Positions 40,486 to 49,942 of a stretch of DNA of 64,000 nucleotides are shown here, piece by piece. How positions within the stretch are numbered: the first letter of the stretch is position 1; each line of letters starts with the position of its first letter. Source of the stretch: Pseudomonadota bacterium (GTDB taxonomy: Bacteria > Pseudomonadota > Alphaproteobacteria > Sphingomonadales > Sphingomonadaceae); contig JAJZQN010000001.1 in assembly GCA_021847605.1 (NCBI GenBank), forward strand, positions 62,001-126,000. The letters run 5' to 3'. Below the pieces are notes generated by a model. The model was given only the letters and a program-made list of their open reading frames with translations. It made no database searches and was not told where the DNA came from. The position numbers and the translations under genes are program-made.

Positions 40486-41436
40486 CTAAAACTGATCGGC
40501 TATGTTCATCAGGCCCAGCAGTTTGCGCGGGGCTATGTCGCGCCAACTGGCGCGTAGGCGGTCGGCGATGTGATCCCAGTCGGTATCGCCCAGGTCGAGG
40601 CGGATGCCGACCCAGTTGTCGCCGAAATAGGCGGGGCGATAATAGCGGGCCGGATCGCTTTCGATCAGCATGGCCTGTTCATCGGGTGCGGTCGTCTTGA
40701 CGAGCAGGGCGATGATGCCGTCGCCATGATGATCGCGGGTGAAATAGGCGAATTTCTTGCCCTTTTCGATGCCGAAGCAGGGCATGCCGTGCGACACCAC
40801 CTCATCGGCCTGCGGCAGGGCGAGGGCGGCTTCGCGCACCTTGTTGAGCAGCCAGTCGGGATGACGTTCCCGCGTGACGAAATCGGCCAGCGTGCGGGAA
40901 TAAAGCTGATGCTCGGCGATCAGGATGCGGGCGGCGAGGCTGTCTTGCGTATCGCCGGGCAGGATGGCGACCGGGGTCTGGCCCAGCACCGGGCCGTCGT
41001 CCAGTTCGGCGGTGACGATATGGACGGAACAGCCGGCATGGCTGTCGCCCGCATCGATCGCGCGCTGGTGCGTGTCCAGCCCCTTATATTTGGGTAGCAG
41101 GCTGGGGTGGATGTTGAGCATCCGGTCTTCCCATCCCGTCACAAATTCGGCCGACAAGAGGCGCATATAGCCCGCCAGCGCGACATATTGTGCGCCCGAC
41201 GCGCGCAGTTGCGCGTCGATGATGCGGTCGAATTCGACGCGCTTTAGTCCCTTGTGGCTCTGGCCGAATGTCGGGATGCCTTCGGCTGCGGCCAGCGTCA
41301 GTCCGGCGGCGTCGGGATCGTTGGCGGCGACCAATACGATTTCATAGGGGCAGTCCGCCGCCTTGGCCGCGTAAAGCAGCGCCGCCATGTTGGACCCGCG
41401 ACCGGAAATCAGGACGGCGACTTTGGCTTTGGCCAT
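40486..41436 (-). CDS. purN: Phosphoribosylglycinamide formyltransferase fused to an MmcQ/YjbR-like domain
   Basis: 316 residues against about 190-215 for plain PurN. Residues 1-195 are PurN: VLISGRGSNMAALLYAA, MLNIHPSLLPKYKGLDTHQR with the catalytic Asn-His pair, and TAELDDGPVLGQTPV. Residues about 200-316 are an MmcQ/YjbR (DUF) domain: SHGMPCFGIEKGKKFAYFTR, LLVKTTAPDEQAMLIES, YFGDNWVGIRLD. The first half uses N10-formyl-THF to convert GAR to FGAR in purine synthesis; the second has a double-wing fold implied in DNA or nucleotide binding. No stop or restart lies between, so it is one polypeptide. purM is just upstream on the same strand. Confidence 0.93.
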   Translation of the reverse strand: MAKAKVAVLISGRGSNMAALLYAAKAADCPYEIVLVAANDPDAAGLTLAAAEGIPTFGQSHKGLKRVEFDRIIDAQLRASGAQYVALAGYMRLLSAEFVTGWEDRMLNIHPSLLPKYKGLDTHQRAIDAGDSHAGCSVHIVTAELDDGPVLGQTPVAILPGDTQDSLAARILIAEHQLYSRTLADFVTRERHPDWLLNKVREAALALPQADEVVSHGMPCFGIEKGKKFAYFTRDHHGDGIIALLVKTTAPDEQAMLIESDPARYYRPAYFGDNWVGIRLDLGDTDWDHIADRLRASWRDIAPRKLLGLMNIADQF

Positions 41437-41445
41437 TTCAATACT

Positions 41446-41524
41446 CCGTTCGGGCTGAGCCTGTCGAAGCCCTGCTCTTTCTTTAAAGAGAAGTACGGCC
41501 CTTCGACAGGCTCAGGGCGAACGG
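41446..41524. repeat. REP-like element between purM and purN
   Basis: Arms at 41446-41471 and 41497-41524 are near-perfect inverted repeats built on TGAGCCTGTCGAAG and CTTCGACAGGCTCA, flanked by CCGTTCG/CGAACGG. A small inner palindrome CTCTTT/AAAGAG (41475-41490) extends the hairpin. A related copy lies on the other side of purM at 42695-42787. Confidence 0.8.
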
Positions 41525-41536
41525 AAACTTGACTGA

Positions 41537-42631
41537 TCAGCCCAGATGCGTGGAAGACCAGTCGCCCTTCGCGCTCCAGGTTTCGGCGCTGCCCTTGACG
41601 GTGCAGCCCTTGTCGCCTTCGGCGACGGTGCCGATGCGGAACACGGTTTCGCCTGCATCCTCCAGCGATTTGGTGACGCCCGCGACATGGGCTTCATCCA
41701 CCGCCAGCACCATGCCGACGCCGCAGTTGAAGGTGCGGGCCATTTCCTGCGGCTCGATATTGCCCTGTGCCTGAAGGAAGGCCATCAGGCGCGGCTGTTC
41801 CCAGGCGTCGGCATCGACCGTGGCATGGGCGCCGTCGGGCAGGACGCGGGGGATATTTTCGAGCAGGCCGCCGCCGGTGATGTGGGCGAGGGCGTTGATC
41901 ATGCCGGCGCGCACCAGCGGCAGCAGGCTCTTTACGTATATCTTCGTCGGCGCCATCAGCGCGTCGATCAGCAGCACTTCATTGTCGAAAAGGGCCGGTC
42001 GATCGAGCTTCCACCCCTTGTCGGCGGCGAGGCGGCGAACGAGCGAGAAGCCGTTGGAGTGGACGCCGGAGGAGGCGAGGCCCAGCAATATGTCGCCCGG
42101 CTTCACCCGGTTGCCGGTCAGCGCCTTCGACCGTTCGACCGCGCCGACGCAGAAGCCGGCAAGGTCATAGTCGCCATCGCTGTACATGCCGGGCATTTCG
42201 GCGGTTTCGCCGCCGATCAGGGCGCAGCCGGCCTGACGGCAACCATCGGCGATCCCGGCGATGACCCGTTCGGCGACGCCCGATTCCAGTTTGCCGGTGG
42301 CATAATAATCGAGGAAGAAGAGCGGCTCGGCGCCCTGAACGATCAGGTCGTTGGCGCACATGGCGACCAGATCGATGCCCACGCCATCATGACGGTTGTG
42401 ATCGATCGCCAGCTTCAGCTTCGTGCCGACGCCATCATTGGCCGCGACCAGCAGCGGGTCGTCATAGCCGGCCGCCTTCAGGTCGAAGAAACCGCCGAAA
42501 CCGCCGAGTTCGGCATCGGCGCCGGGGCGGCGGGTCGCCTTGGCCAGCGGGGCGATGGCACGGACAAGGGCGTTGCCGGCGGCGATATCGACGCCAGCCT
42601 TGGCGTAGCTGTAGGATTCGTTGTCGCTCAT
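41537..42631 (-). CDS. purM: Phosphoribosylformylglycinamidine cyclo-ligase
   Basis: 364 residues. AIR synthetase, the fifth step of purine synthesis, converting FGAM to AIR with ATP. Family blocks: [93 protein letters not shown] and [16 protein letters not shown]. It precedes purN on the same strand with a 100 bp gap that contains a REP-like hairpin, so the two may be transcribed together with partial attenuation (inference). Confidence 0.97.
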   Translation of the reverse strand: MSDNESYSYAKAGVDIAAGNALVRAIAPLAKATRRPGADAELGGFGGFFDLKAAGYDDPLLVAANDGVGTKLKLAIDHNRHDGVGIDLVAMCANDLIVQGAEPLFFLDYYATGKLESGVAERVIAGIADGCRQAGCALIGGETAEMPGMYSDGDYDLAGFCVGAVERSKALTGNRVKPGDILLGLASSGVHSNGFSLVRRLAADKGWKLDRPALFDNEVLLIDALMAPTKIYVKSLLPLVRAGMINALAHITGGGLLENIPRVLPDGAHATVDADAWEQPRLMAFLQAQGNIEPQEMARTFNCGVGMVLAVDEAHVAGVTKSLEDAGETVFRIGTVAEGDKGCTVKGSAETWSAKGDWSSTHLG

Positions 42632-42694
42632 GGGGCAGCGCTCTACGGTCGAAACAGCAATATGTCGAGTTTCGCGCTGTTCCGGCCTGCATCT

Positions 42695-42787
42695 CCGTTC
42701 GCCCTGAGCTTGTCAAAGGGCTGCGCTTCCTTATCGGTCCTTCTGAGAAAGAAAGGACGGGGCTTCGACAGGCTCAGCCCGAACGGG
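42695..42787. repeat. REP-like element upstream of purM
   Basis: Inverted arms at 42695-42721 (CCGTTCGCCCTGAGCTTGTC then AAAGGGC) and 42759-42787 (GGGGCTTCGACAGGCTCAGC then CCGAACGG). It is the same family as the element at 41446-41524 and lies in the divergent promoter gap between purM and the next plus-strand gene. Confidence 0.8.
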
Positions 42788-42847
42788 GTGAGAGGGCGTG
42801 CAGGTTCACGCTTGGCATCAGGGGCAATTGCCGCCAAAAGGGCGCCC

Positions 42848-44122
42848 GTGAGCCTGAGCCAGACCCTTTCCCGCCCAACAGCCGTCCTTCGCCTGTTCTC
42901 GCGGCCCGTGCAGATCATCCTCGCTATCGCGATCGGCCTCGCGGCCGCCGCCCTGTTCGCGCAGATGGAGGGAGAACGCGGTGTGCCGCCGATCGCCAGC
43001 GGCGGCGATTTCGAAGTGCGCGGGGTCAAGGTAGACGTGCTGGGCAAGGACGCCGACAGCGCCCGCTATGCCGGGTGGCGCATGGCCCAGCGGCAGGCAT
43101 GGCGGATGCTGTGGACCCGCACGCATGGCGGCGGTGGCGCACCGGCCCTGTCCGATTCGCAGCTTGAGGCGATGATTTCGGGTATCGAGATCGATTATGA
43201 ACAGGCCGGGCCGACCCGCTATGTCGCGACGCTGGGCGTGTTGTTCGACCGGGCGCGGACCGGACAGTTGCTGGGTGTGTCGGGCAATGCGATGCGGTCG
43301 CCGCCGCTGCTGGTCATTCCGGTCATGTGGGACGGCGGTTCGGCCGTATCCTATGAGCGGACCAATGAATGGCAGAAGGCATGGGCGCGATACCGCACCG
43401 GCGACAGCGCCATCGACTATGTGCGCGTGGCCGGTTCCATCGCCGACCCGATCCTGCTGAACGCCGGGCAGACCGGGCGGCGCGGGCGCCTGTGGTGGCG
43501 CGTGCTGCTCGATCAATATGGTGCAGCCGATGTGGTCATTCCCATCGTGCGGTTGGACCGCGAATATCCCGGCGGGCCGGTGCGGGCGACCTTCTCCGCG
43601 CGCTATGGCCCGGACAATAGCCTGATAGGCAGCTTCTCGCTGCGCGCCTCCAATGACAGCGGCATCGCGCAGATGATGGACGAAGGCGCTCGCCGGGTGG
43701 ACGAGCTGTATATCCGAGCGCTCAACGACGGCCGCCTGCGGCCCGACCCGTCCCTGATCATCGAGGAGCCGGTCGATCCCAATGCGCTGGCGATCGAGAA
43801 TGCGACGGAAAGCGCAGTCGAGGCAGTCGATCTGCCGACCGTAGCGGCGACAGGCGGCACCAGCTATTCGGTGCAGATCGATACGCCCGATGTCGGATCG
43901 GTGACGCAGGGTGAGGCGACGGTGCGTGGCATACCGGGCGTGCGGTCGGCGACGACGCGCAGTCTGGCACTGGGCGGAACATCGGTGATGCAGGTGACGT
44001 TCGACGGCACGGTCGACATGCTGCGCGCCGGTTTGCAGGCGCGCGGGTTCAGCGTCGCGGTTTCGGGTACGACATTGCGCGTCACGCGCCGCGCCGCCGG
44101 GGCGCCACCGGCAGCGCAATGA
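42848..44122 (+). CDS. Membrane-anchored DUF2066-like protein
   Basis: 424 residues from the GTG at 42848 (AAGGG upstream); the open frame extends much further upstream only as antisense of purM. One N-terminal membrane segment or signal anchor (IILAIAIGLAAAALFAQME). The body contains ADSARYAGWRMAQRQAWRML, VATLGVLFDRARTGQLLG, PLLVIPVMWDGGSAVSYERT and ATFSARYGPDNSLIGSFSLR, matching the DUF2066 layout from memory. It is translationally coupled to hdaA by a 4 bp overlap, as often seen in sphingomonads. Periplasmic side likely; function unknown. Confidence 0.72.
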   Translation: MSLSQTLSRPTAVLRLFSRPVQIILAIAIGLAAAALFAQMEGERGVPPIASGGDFEVRGVKVDVLGKDADSARYAGWRMAQRQAWRMLWTRTHGGGGAPALSDSQLEAMISGIEIDYEQAGPTRYVATLGVLFDRARTGQLLGVSGNAMRSPPLLVIPVMWDGGSAVSYERTNEWQKAWARYRTGDSAIDYVRVAGSIADPILLNAGQTGRRGRLWWRVLLDQYGAADVVIPIVRLDREYPGGPVRATFSARYGPDNSLIGSFSLRASNDSGIAQMMDEGARRVDELYIRALNDGRLRPDPSLIIEEPVDPNALAIENATESAVEAVDLPTVAATGGTSYSVQIDTPDVGSVTQGEATVRGIPGVRSATTRSLALGGTSVMQVTFDGTVDMLRAGLQARGFSVAVSGTTLRVTRRAAGAPPAAQ

Positions 44123-44754
44123 GCCAGATCAGCCTGCCCTTCGACTGGCACGGCACCGTCCGCGACGATTTTCTGGTCAGCGAGGCGAACCGGATTGCCG
44201 TTAGCCATCTGGAAAACTGGCAGAACTGGCCTTTGTCGGTCGGCGTACTGACCGGGCCGCCGCGATCGGGGCGGTCCACGCTGGCGCGGCATTTCGCCCG
44301 GATCAGCGGCGGAACAGTGATCGACGATGCGCAGGAACAGGACGATCATCGCCTGTTCCATGCCTGGAACGAGGCGCAAACCAGCCGCAAGCCCTTGCTG
44401 ATGGTGGGGCGCAGCGCGCCGGGCGGATGGCCGGTCGGTCTGCCTGATCTTCGTTCCCGGCTGGCGGCAGTGCCGCATGTGGCGATCGAGGAACCGGACG
44501 AGGCGCTGGCCCGCGCATTGATACAGCAGCAATTCGATCTGGTCGGGGCGGGCTATAGCGCCGACTTACCCGACTGGCTGTTGCGCAGAATCGAACGTCG
44601 TTACAAGGTGATAGCGGACGTCACGCGATTGCTGGATCAGGCGGCATTGTCATCTGGTCGTAAGATTTCGCTCCCAATGGCGAAAGAGGCTCTGCAATCC
44701 GCAGGATATTTGCCTATAGTTCCGCCCGATCCTTCCACCGTCCAGCGCGAGTAA
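44119..44754 (+). CDS. hdaA: DnaA-related regulatory ATPase HdaA
   Basis: 211 residues. A DnaA-type AAA+ domain without the DNA-binding domain IV, as in Hda: LPFDWHGTVRDDFLVSEANR, SVGVLTGPPRSGRSTLARHF, VIDDAQEQDDHRLFHAWNEA and DLRSRLAAVPHVAIEEPDEA. It promotes hydrolysis of DnaA-ATP after replication starts (regulatory inactivation), with the sliding clamp; the N-terminal QISLPF is the clamp-binding motif. The P-loop has Arg where Lys is usual (GPPRSGRST). ATG overlaps the previous stop. Confidence 0.85.
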   Translation: MSQISLPFDWHGTVRDDFLVSEANRIAVSHLENWQNWPLSVGVLTGPPRSGRSTLARHFARISGGTVIDDAQEQDDHRLFHAWNEAQTSRKPLLMVGRSAPGGWPVGLPDLRSRLAAVPHVAIEEPDEALARALIQQQFDLVGAGYSADLPDWLLRRIERRYKVIADVTRLLDQAALSSGRKISLPMAKEALQSAGYLPIVPPDPSTVQRE

Positions 44755-44757
44755 TCC

Positions 44758-46896
44758 GTGGCCGAAGCCGATCTTTCCGCACAGTTGACGCCGCATAGCG
44801 AGCGTTATTTCAATCGTGAGCTGTCATGGCTGGCGTTCAACCAACGAGTGCTGGAAGAGGCGATGAACCGCGCCCATCCGCTATTGGAACGGTTGCGCTT
44901 CCTGTCAATTTCGGGCGCCAATCTGGATGAATTTTTCTCCGTGCGAGTGGCTGGCCTGAAGGGGCAGCAGTTGCAGGATGTCGACATGCGGTCGGCGGAC
45001 GGGCTGACCGCCGGGCAGCAACTGGCGGCGATTACCGACACGACGGCGCGCCTGATGGCGGCGCAGCAGAAAGTGTGGGGCGCGCTGCACGGCGAACTGG
45101 CGGCGGTCGGGATCGAGGTGATCGGGCCGAGCAGCGAACTGGCGGCCGAGGATCAGCTCTGGCTGCGCGAGCATTTCCTGACGCAGATTTTCCCGATCCT
45201 GACGCCACAGGCGCTGGACCCGGCGCATCCTTTCCCCTTCATTCCCAATCAGGGATTGTCGATCGTCTTCGATCTGGAGCGATTGTCCGACAAGGAATCG
45301 ATTCGCGAACTGGTGATGATCCCGTCGTCGCTGGCGCGTTTCGTGCGCGTGCCGGGCGAACCGGCGCGGTACATGGCGCTGGAGGCGGTGATCCGGCGCT
45401 TTTCCGCCGACCTGTTCCCCGGATACCGGGTGCGCAACAGTGGCGTGTTCCGGATTATCCGCGACAGCGATATCGAAATCGAGGAAGAGGCCGAGGATCT
45501 GGTCCGCCATTTCCGCAGCGCCATCAAACGCCGCCGTCGCGGGCGTGTGATCCGCATGGAGATAGAAGAGCGCATCCCCGAACCGGTCGAGGAGATGTTG
45601 CAGGACATGCTTCAGGGGCATGAGGCGATCGTCGAGGAAGTCGAAGGGTTCGTCGGGATCGGCGACCTGTCCGGCATTATCGACGCCGACCGTCCCGACC
45701 TGAAGTTCGAACCTTATGCGCCGCGTTTCCCCGAGCGCATCCGCGAATATGGCGGCGACTGTTTTGCCGCGATCCGGGCCAAGGACATTATCGTCCACCA
45801 TCCCTATGAAGCGTTCGACGTCGTCGTATCCTTCCTGAAACAGGCGGCGATCGATCCCGATGTCGTGGCGATCAAGCAGACGCTGTATCGCGCCGGCAAG
45901 CAGTCCGCGATCATCCGTGCGCTGATCGACGCTGCGGAAGCCGGCAAGTCGGTGACGGCGGTCGTGGAGCTTAAGGCGCGGTTCGACGAGGAGCAGAATC
46001 TGATGTGGGCCGACGCGCTGGAACGCGCGGGCGTGCAGGTGGTCTATGGCTTCATCGACTGGAAGACGCACGCCAAGGTGTCGATGGTGATTCGGCGTGA
46101 GGGCGACCAGTTCCGCAGCTACTGCCATTTCGGGACGGGCAATTATCACCCGATCACGGCCCGCATCTATACCGACCTCAGCTTCTTTACCGCCGATCCG
46201 GCCTATAGCCGGGACGCGACGGCGCTGTTCAATTACATCACCGGCTATGTCGAGCCGCAGCATCTGGAACGGCTGGTGATGTCGCCGCGCGACCTGCGCA
46301 ATACGCTGTGCCGCTATATCGACGCGGAAATCGATCATGTGCGGGCCGGGCGACCGGGTACGATCTGGGCCAAGATGAACAGCCTGGTCGATCCTGCCAT
46401 CATCGAAAAACTCTATGCCGCCAGCAATGCCGGGGTTCAGATCGACCTGATCGTGCGCGGCATATGCTGTCTACGGCCGGGCGTGCCGGGCATGTCGGAG
46501 AATATCCGGGTGAAGTCGGTCGTCGGCCGCTTTCTGGAACATAGCCGCATCAGCGTGTTCGGTAATGGCAAGGCGCTGCCCAATAATGGGGCGAAAGTGT
46601 TCATCAGTTCGGCCGACTGGATGCCGCGCAATTTCGACCGGCGCGTCGAATTTCTGGCCCCGATCGAAAATTCGACCGTCCATGACCAGATCCTCGATCA
46701 GGTGATGGTCGCGAACCTGATCGATACCGAGCAAAGCTGGGTATTGGACAGCGACGGGCGCTATACCCGGCTGGAGCCGGGCGAAAAGCCGTTCAACCTG
46801 CATCGCTATTTCATGACCAATCCGTCGCTGTCCGGTCGCGGCGCGGCATTTGATCATGTCGCCGTACCTACACTTCGCCTGCGCGGGCGGGTATAG
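44758..46896 (+). CDS. ppk1: Polyphosphate kinase 1
   Basis: 712 residues from a GTG at 44758, 3 bp behind hdaA. Transfers the gamma-phosphate of ATP to inorganic polyphosphate reversibly. Family blocks: RYFNRELSWLAFNQRVLEEA, the phosphohistidine regions SYCHFGTGNYHPITARIYTD and EHSRISVFGNGKALP, VAIKQTLYRAGKQSAIIRAL, and WMPRNFDRRVEFLAPI. Cytosolic or membrane-peripheral tetramer. It is followed by ppx after 7 bp, so synthesis and degradation of polyphosphate are co-encoded. Confidence 0.96.
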   Translation: MAEADLSAQLTPHSERYFNRELSWLAFNQRVLEEAMNRAHPLLERLRFLSISGANLDEFFSVRVAGLKGQQLQDVDMRSADGLTAGQQLAAITDTTARLMAAQQKVWGALHGELAAVGIEVIGPSSELAAEDQLWLREHFLTQIFPILTPQALDPAHPFPFIPNQGLSIVFDLERLSDKESIRELVMIPSSLARFVRVPGEPARYMALEAVIRRFSADLFPGYRVRNSGVFRIIRDSDIEIEEEAEDLVRHFRSAIKRRRRGRVIRMEIEERIPEPVEEMLQDMLQGHEAIVEEVEGFVGIGDLSGIIDADRPDLKFEPYAPRFPERIREYGGDCFAAIRAKDIIVHHPYEAFDVVVSFLKQAAIDPDVVAIKQTLYRAGKQSAIIRALIDAAEAGKSVTAVVELKARFDEEQNLMWADALERAGVQVVYGFIDWKTHAKVSMVIRREGDQFRSYCHFGTGNYHPITARIYTDLSFFTADPAYSRDATALFNYITGYVEPQHLERLVMSPRDLRNTLCRYIDAEIDHVRAGRPGTIWAKMNSLVDPAIIEKLYAASNAGVQIDLIVRGICCLRPGVPGMSENIRVKSVVGRFLEHSRISVFGNGKALPNNGAKVFISSADWMPRNFDRRVEFLAPIENSTVHDQILDQVMVANLIDTEQSWVLDSDGRYTRLEPGEKPFNLHRYFMTNPSLSGRGAAFDHVAVPTLRLRGRV

Positions 46897-46903
46897 CGGG
46901 TCC

Positions 46904-48418
46904 ATGAATTCGATGCTGAGCCGAGTCCGCGCCGTTGCCGAAACGCTGGCGACGTCGCCCGAACCCGCGACCGCGCGGACCGCCATCATCGACATCGGGT
47001 CGAACAGCGTGCGACTGGTCGTCTATGATGGGCCACGCCGCATCCCCTTCATCCTGTTCAATGAAAAGGTGATGGCGGGGCTGGGCGCATCGCTGGCAAA
47101 GACCGGCGCGATCGAGCCGGAGGCGATGGACCGGGGGCTGCGCGCCATCGGCCGCTTTGCGCATCTGTGTCGCGATATGAAGGTGGCCGAGGTTCGTTGC
47201 GTTGCGACTGCGGCCGTGCGCGATGCGACCAACGGGCCAGAGTTTATTGAGCGGGCCAAGGCGATGGGCCTGACCGTCGAGCTTCTGTCCGGCGCGCAGG
47301 AGGCGATCGGTGCGGCGATGGGCGTCATGTCCGGCATTCCGCAGGCGGATGGCATTGTCGGCGATCTGGGCGGAGGCAGCCTGGAACTGGCGCGGGTGCG
47401 GGGCGGACAGGTCGAACAGACCATATCCCTGCCGCTGGGCGTGCTGCGCCTGCCCGAAATCCGGGCCAAGGGGCCGCGCGCGCTGGAACGGCAGGTCAGG
47501 AAGATGCTGCAAAAGGGCGGGTGGCAGGCGGAACCCGATCTGCCATTCTACCTTGTCGGCGGATCATGGCGGGCGCTGGCGCGGTTCGACATGGAGTTGT
47601 CGCATTTCCCGCTGCCGGTGGTGCATCAATATGAGATGACGGCGGCGCGCGCCGAACAATTGACGCGGGTCGTATCCCATGTCGGTCGCCAGCGGCTGAA
47701 GGAAATCCCGGCGATGACGGGATCGCGCATTCCCACGCTGCCCGATGCTGCGGCCTTGCTGTCGGTGATAGTGCGGCAACTGGCGTCGAAACGGCTGGTC
47801 GTGTCGGCCTATGGCCTGCGCGAAGGGTTGCTGTACGAGGCCTTGCCGGACGATATTCGCGCCCACGACCCCCTGCTGGTCGCAGCCGAGGCCGAAGGGG
47901 AAGCGCAGTCGCGCTTTCGCGGTCATGGCGACCGTATCGAACGCTGGATCGCACCCCTGTTCCTGGAGGATGGCAGCGCATGGCGGCGCATCCGCCGGGC
48001 GGCCTGTCTGCTGGCCGATGTGGGATGGCGCGCCAACCCCGATTTCCGGGCGGAACGGGGCGTGGAGATCGCGTTGCACAGCAATTGGGTGGGCATCACC
48101 GCGGCGGAGCGGGCGATGCTGGCGCAGGCATTGCATAGCAATTTTGGTGGCGGATCGATGGGACCGACCGGCCTCAACCGGCTGGCTTCGACCGAGGCGC
48201 TGCATCGCGCGACCCTGTGGGGGCTGGCCATCCGGCTGGCGCAGCGTTTGTCGGGCGGGGTGGAGCGGCCGCTCGACCTGTCCGAACTGGAACTGGAGGA
48301 CGGCATGCTGACGCTGCGCCTCAACGATGGCGACGCCGACCTGTTGGGCGAAACGGTGGAGCGGCGGCTGCGCAATCTGGCACAGGCGATGGGCGTCAAA
48401 TATCGGTTGCTGCCCTGA
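46904..48418 (+). CDS. ppx: Exopolyphosphatase (Ppx/GppA family)
   Basis: 504 residues from the ATG at 46904, 7 bp after ppk1. An actin-like ATPase-superfamily fold: AIIDIGSNSVRLVVYDG, FNEKVMAGLGASLAKTG, VATAAVRDATNGPEF and GDLGGGSLELARVRGG. It hydrolyses polyphosphate from the ends, and in some relatives pppGpp. The C-terminal HD-like helical part (SQFRGHG, WRIRRAACLLADVGWRANPD) is present. The operon order with ppk1 is classical. Confidence 0.94.
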   Translation: MNSMLSRVRAVAETLATSPEPATARTAIIDIGSNSVRLVVYDGPRRIPFILFNEKVMAGLGASLAKTGAIEPEAMDRGLRAIGRFAHLCRDMKVAEVRCVATAAVRDATNGPEFIERAKAMGLTVELLSGAQEAIGAAMGVMSGIPQADGIVGDLGGGSLELARVRGGQVEQTISLPLGVLRLPEIRAKGPRALERQVRKMLQKGGWQAEPDLPFYLVGGSWRALARFDMELSHFPLPVVHQYEMTAARAEQLTRVVSHVGRQRLKEIPAMTGSRIPTLPDAAALLSVIVRQLASKRLVVSAYGLREGLLYEALPDDIRAHDPLLVAAEAEGEAQSRFRGHGDRIERWIAPLFLEDGSAWRRIRRAACLLADVGWRANPDFRAERGVEIALHSNWVGITAAERAMLAQALHSNFGGGSMGPTGLNRLASTEALHRATLWGLAIRLAQRLSGGVERPLDLSELELEDGMLTLRLNDGDADLLGETVERRLRNLAQAMGVKYRLLP

Positions 48419-48531
48419 AGCGGGGCAGGCGCATTCGGATGTGAGTTTTCCGGCATCACGATAATGTCGGATGCGACCTGAGTAGCTGAAAAAGAGATGT
48501 CGGAGCCGACGAAACAAGCATATGATTTGGC

Positions 48532-49038
48532 ATGATTTTCAGCCTGATTCTTGCAGCAGCTATAACGTCCTGCCCGGTTGCGGAGGCAGTCTATCAGGTT
48601 CGTCATCAACCGGACGTGACGGCAGGTTTCAGGAATGTTCCGGCGTCGCAGGATTGGCCGTCCGGCCTGGCGCTTGAGGTCCATGTCAAACCCTCCGGTC
48701 GATCCTACTGGTTTCTTCCCTGGCAGGGTGGGACAGATCAGCGAACGAATATGGCATGGGTCAGGGAAGGATCGTCCCCCATCCAGTATCAGGATATTCG
48801 CCGCGATTTGCAGGTGATCATTACTGACGCCGAATATAATGTTCTGGCCGAAGTGCCAAAGGCCGGAGGACGTGCGCCCAGTCACTTCCTGATGCCCGAT
48901 CTCGGCGCGATGGTATGGCATTCGACCACCGGGTTGAATCGCGACAACATTGCGCGCAGGTTTTTCGATTTGGTTGCATGCCGTAAAGTGGGAGCGGAAA
49001 CGCCGGTTCCGAGGATAGAGTTTCCTCCGGTTCCTTGA
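48532..49038 (+). CDS. Hypothetical exported protein
   Basis: 168 residues. A short hydrophobic start (MIFSLILAAAITSCPVAEAV) reads as a signal peptide, with a cysteine at residue 14 that could be a lipidation site but lacks a good lipobox. The body is strand-rich (SGLALEVHVKPSGRSYWFLP, QVIITDAEYNVLAEVPKA) and ends FFDLVACRKVGAETPV. I do not recognise a family. It stands alone, 113 bp after ppx; base usage is less G+C-biased than its neighbours by eye. Confidence 0.65.
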   Translation: MIFSLILAAAITSCPVAEAVYQVRHQPDVTAGFRNVPASQDWPSGLALEVHVKPSGRSYWFLPWQGGTDQRTNMAWVREGSSPIQYQDIRRDLQVIITDAEYNVLAEVPKAGGRAPSHFLMPDLGAMVWHSTTGLNRDNIARRFFDLVACRKVGAETPVPRIEFPPVP

Positions 49039-49181
49039 CAGAGGCATCGCATTGCCGGTTGGATCGTGCAAATTCGCGCCTAACACAGGCAAGATATGGC
49101 TGCCGGTTTCGCTACGATAGTTTTTGGTCCAGCCGCCTGAGTCGGCTTTTCCCCGCGCGTAAATATCGTTAAGTCCCGCCG

Positions 49182-49856
49182 ATGACATTCAACACCGCGC
49201 CCATCAGCCGTTCGCTTTTCCTCTTTTCCATCTTCTATGGCGGCATGGTCTGCATCGCGGGCGTGCTGGGCAATAAGCAGGTGGCGTTAGGACCATTGTC
49301 GGCCATCGGGCCGATGGTCGGGCTGGGGCCGCTGGCGGTGGAGGCGGGCATTTTTGCGTTCCTGCTGCTGGTGACGATTTCCAGCGCCGTGGCTGAACTT
49401 CATGGCCGGGCGGTGGCGACGCGGTTGGTGCAGATCGGCTTCCTGCCGCTGATCGCGTCGATCTTGCTGTCCATCGTCGTGCTGGCGGCGCCGCCGGCCG
49501 GTGACATGGACCCCAAGCGGGCCGAGGCATTCGCCATGATGATGGGCGGGACCCCGCGCATCTGGCTGGGCGGGATCATCGCTTATGGTATTTCCCAGAC
49601 GCTGAACGTCACTTTGTTCGCCGCATTGAAGGGGCGGGAGGGCAGCCGGCTGCTGTGGCTGCGCGCTGCGCTGGCCAGCATATTGTCGCAGATTGTCGAT
49701 ACCTTGCTGTTCGTGACCATCGCTTTCTATGGCGTCTTTCCTATCGGCGAACTGCTGATGGGGCAGATGCTGGCCAAGGTGCTGTTGTCGGCCATATTGG
49801 TGCCGCCGGTCATCTATCTGCTCGTCGCGCTGGGCCGGAAGCTGGACCGGGGCTGA
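49182..49856 (+). CDS. yhhQ: Queuosine precursor transporter (YhhQ/VUT family)
   Basis: 224 residues with six probable membrane segments. Typical blocks: SRSLFLFSIFYGGMVCIAGV, AVEAGIFAFLLLVTISSAVA, ELHGRAVATRLVQIGFLPLI, YGISQTLNVTLFAALKGREG and SQIVDTLLFVTIAFYGVFPI. The YhhQ family imports preQ0 or related 7-deazaguanine precursors for tRNA queuosine. It stands alone and ends in a small Rho-independent terminator. Confidence 0.88.
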   Translation: MTFNTAPISRSLFLFSIFYGGMVCIAGVLGNKQVALGPLSAIGPMVGLGPLAVEAGIFAFLLLVTISSAVAELHGRAVATRLVQIGFLPLIASILLSIVVLAAPPAGDMDPKRAEAFAMMMGGTPRIWLGGIIAYGISQTLNVTLFAALKGREGSRLLWLRAALASILSQIVDTLLFVTIAFYGVFPIGELLMGQMLAKVLLSAILVPPVIYLLVALGRKLDRG

Positions 49857-49873
49857 TCCCTCAGGGATTTTTT
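49856..49873 (+). terminator. Rho-independent terminator after yhhQ
   Basis: ATCCC (49856-49860), loop TCA, GGGAT (49864-49868) followed by a run of T (49868-49873). It begins at the stop codon of yhhQ. Confidence 0.6.
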
Positions 49874-49942
49874 CGTGCAGAAATGCGGGGGCGTGGCGCA
49901 TAAACTTGCTCCATCGCCCCTTTGGCCCTATGCGCCGCGCGC

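Noticed and set aside
41546-42847. Upstream half of the 858-residue plus-strand frame before the DUF2066-like protein
   Set aside because: This part is antisense to purM; the signal-anchor start and ribosome site at the GTG at 42848 give a normal protein.
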